32,511 nucleotides of DNA, from the NCBI GenBank assembly GCA_964578835.1, contig CAZOEL010000077.1:1-32511 (forward strand), written 5' to 3'. The position numbers and the translations under genes were made by a program. Below, piece by piece: positions 31,017-32,511 of the stretch (its first letter is position 1; each line of letters opens with the position of its first letter). Origin of the DNA: CAZOEL01 sp964578835. GTDB taxonomy: Bacteria; Desulfobacterota; Syntrophobacteria; Syntrophobacterales; Syntrophobacteraceae. Under the pieces are notes generated by a model, which saw only the letters and a program-made list of their open reading frames with translations, did not search any database and had not been told where the DNA came from.

Positions 31017-32378
31017 ATGTTCAGCAGGGAAACGACGGCTCAGCGGCGGATTCGTCGCGCAATGGAATTATTGGAACATTTACGAAGCCAATTGAATACG
31101 CCGATCTCGGTCAGGCTCTGGGACGGAAGCGTTGCGCCTCTTGGCGATAATCCCCGGCCCGGTCTCGAGATTTCCATCTCCGGGCCGGGAGTTTTCGGGA
31201 CGCTGCTGCGGAGTCCGAAGCCAGATACTCTGGCGAGGCTGTATGCTCGGGGCGCCATCGATTTCCGGGGCGCGGATCTGGTAACGTTCATCGAGACGGC
31301 CCGAGTCCGGAATAGCCGCCAGAAGGCGAAGAAGCTCCCCTTAGGTTTGCTTGCAAAGTTTGCATCCTCATTTTTGTTCGTCCGCGGCGAAGCCACGGAT
31401 GTCGATCACTGCTATGCCGGCGATGAGACGGGCCTGAACCGTAAACAGCAGGAAAATCAGAATTTCATCCAATTCCATTACGACATCAGCAACGATTTCT
31501 ATCGTCTGTTTCTGGACGAGCAGATGGTGTACAGCTGCGCCTATTTCAGGGACTGGAGCGAATCGCTTGAGCAGGCTCAGCTCAACAAGCTGGACATGGT
31601 CTGCCGAAAGCTTCAGCTCAAGCCGGGCGAGCGCATGCTGGACATCGGCTGCGGCTGGGGAGCGCTCATCTGCCACGCAGCCCGCTACTACGGAGTTGAA
31701 GCTCACGGAATAACTCTGTCCAAAGAACAGCTGGCGTTGACTCGAGACCGCATTCGTCGTCTGGGGCTGGAAGGACGGGTCACAGCGGAGCTCAAGGATT
31801 ATGCGCGAGTAGAAGAAAGGTTTGACAAGATCGCCAGCATTGGGATGGTCGAGCACGTCGGCATCGACAATATGGCCGGCTACATGGGAAAGGTCAGCTC
31901 ACTGCTTCCGGATCGAGGCATGTTCTTGAATCACGGAATCACCCGCCCGGGTAAGCTCACCGATAAAGCTTTTCGGAAAATGTCCCCGGAGAGACGATTG
32001 CTGGCCAAGTACATCTTTCCAGGAGGCGAGCTCGATCATCTTGGGCACATGGTGCAGTGTATGGAAAGCAAAGGCTTCGAAGTGCACGACATCGAGGGCT
32101 GGAGAGACCACTACTCTCTAACCTGCAGGCGCTGGCATCAGCGGCTGGAAGCCAACCGCGAAGAGGCGATTCGTCAGGTTGGCGAAGAAAAATACCGGAT
32201 GTGGATTTTATACCTTGCAGGCTGCGTGTTCGCTCTGGGCGATGGCGGCGCCCGCGTCTATCAAACCGTCGCCACCAAGCACAAGGCGAAAGGGCTTTCC
32301 GGAATGCCTTGCACTCGCGAGCATCTCTACCGCCCGCGCGCAACAACGGAATTGAGCGGTGAGGATGGAGCCCCATAA
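31017..32378 (+). CDS. cfa: cyclopropane-fatty-acyl-phospholipid synthase
   Basis: 453 aa from ATG at 31017, chosen for GGAG 9 nt upstream; GTG at 30966 would add 17 residues. It adds a methylene bridge from AdoMet across the double bond of unsaturated acyl chains in membrane phospholipids. The N-terminal lipid-contact domain ends near residue 140. Then come FIQFHYDISNDFYRLFLDEQMVYSCAYF (substrate and AdoMet entry), the AdoMet motif MLDIGCGWGALICHAA, HGITLSKEQ and ASIGMVEHVGIDN with the conserved Glu-His. The size is a little above the E. coli enzyme, as in mycolic-acid-type and many deltaproteobacterial versions. Cytoplasmic, peripheral to the membrane. Confidence 0.94.
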   Translation: MFSRETTAQRRIRRAMELLEHLRSQLNTPISVRLWDGSVAPLGDNPRPGLEISISGPGVFGTLLRSPKPDTLARLYARGAIDFRGADLVTFIETARVRNSRQKAKKLPLGLLAKFASSFLFVRGEATDVDHCYAGDETGLNRKQQENQNFIQFHYDISNDFYRLFLDEQMVYSCAYFRDWSESLEQAQLNKLDMVCRKLQLKPGERMLDIGCGWGALICHAARYYGVEAHGITLSKEQLALTRDRIRRLGLEGRVTAELKDYARVEERFDKIASIGMVEHVGIDNMAGYMGKVSSLLPDRGMFLNHGITRPGKLTDKAFRKMSPERRLLAKYIFPGGELDHLGHMVQCMESKGFEVHDIEGWRDHYSLTCRRWHQRLEANREEAIRQVGEEKYRMWILYLAGCVFALGDGGARVYQTVATKHKAKGLSGMPCTREHLYRPRATTELSGEDGAP

Positions 32379-32383
32379 AAGAC

Positions 32384-32439
32384 GGGGCGGGATAAGAGAG
32401 GCAGAACCTCGTGATTGCCGCTTCTTCTTATCCCGCCCC
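32384..32439. repeat. 14-bp inverted repeat after cfa
   Basis: GGGGCGGGATAAGA (32384-32397) and its exact complement TCTTATCCCGCCCC (32426-32439) enclose a 28-nt loop, 5 nt after the cfa stop codon. No T-tract follows, so it is not a classical terminator. It may limit read-through or be another small mobile repeat. Confidence 0.6.
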
Positions 32440-32446
32440 TGCCATT

Positions 32447-32511
32447 TAAAGAATATTTCCCTCACCCCGACCCTCTCCCTGAGGGAGAGGGGGCCCGCTT
32501 CCACCGGAAGA
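32447..32511. mobile_element. MITE-like element A, copy 3, inverted and cut by the window end
   Basis: The reverse complement of this stretch matches the start of copy 2: TCTTCCGGTGG, GCGGGCCCCCTCTCCCTC, AGGGAGAGGGTCGGGGTGAGG and the A(A/G)TATTCTTTA block that follows. It runs off the window before its terminal repeat. Confidence 0.7.

Overview
The window looks like a chromosomal segment of an anaerobic, mesophilic, moderately GC-rich bacterium, most likely a Desulfobacterota ('deltaproteobacterial') sulfate reducer or syntroph. The main reason is an hgcAB pair (9537-10885, minus strand), the mercury-methylation genes known only from anaerobes. Fused SpmA/SpmB-like gate proteins, OYE-type flavoenzymes and very large hybrid kinases fit that assignment. 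The taxonomic call is inference. No rRNA, tRNA, CRISPR array or phage was seen.

Layout. 61-2842 (minus): a tightly overlapping operon of amidohydrolase, OB-fold lipoprotein and AttH/CrtC-like secreted protein. 3172-4398: a TreT-like trehalose synthase. 4588-6033: a small DUF4177-like protein with a strong terminator, a DUF4383 membrane protein, a truncated Rieske domain and a DCC thiol-oxidoreductase. 6298-7475: a helical protein and an esterase-like hydrolase. 7620-8705: a secreted IPT/TIG protein. 8837-9092: two abutting MITE-like elements, followed by a 45-aa small ORF with a strong ribosome binding site. 9537-10990: hgcB, hgcA and an unusual in-frame upstream ORF. 11296-12507: an orphan beta-class DNA methyltransferase.

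13057-25559 (plus): a nitroreductase behind a palindromic operator, then a possible secreted-effector cassette (small protein, metzincin-type protease, exported partner). Next come a circularly permuted family-5 solute-binding protein, a 1531-residue hybrid kinase with three SBP domains, two receiver proteins (one with a kinase core), a small membrane protein and a SpmAB-like fusion. 25557-25908 is a MITE with a second element nested in it. 25944-28462 (minus) holds an OYE-family oxidoreductase, a nusB-like remnant on the plus strand, a Cys-rich 51-aa small ORF and an exported protein. 28927-32378 (plus) holds a 659-aa uncharacterised protein and cyclopropane-fatty-acid synthase. A third partial MITE copy runs off the window end.

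The most exciting signal is at hgcA. The ORF just upstream (10990-10898) is in the same frame as HgcA and separated from it by one UGA. It ends in ...Pro-Pro-Cys-UGA-Gly-Pro-Pro. The UGA is followed at once by a hairpin whose GGU apical loop lies 19-21 nt downstream, the same spacing as in the E. coli fdhF SECIS. This suggests a selenocysteine-containing HgcA with a Cys-Sec pair. The permuted solute-binding protein and the metzincin cassette are the next most interesting items.
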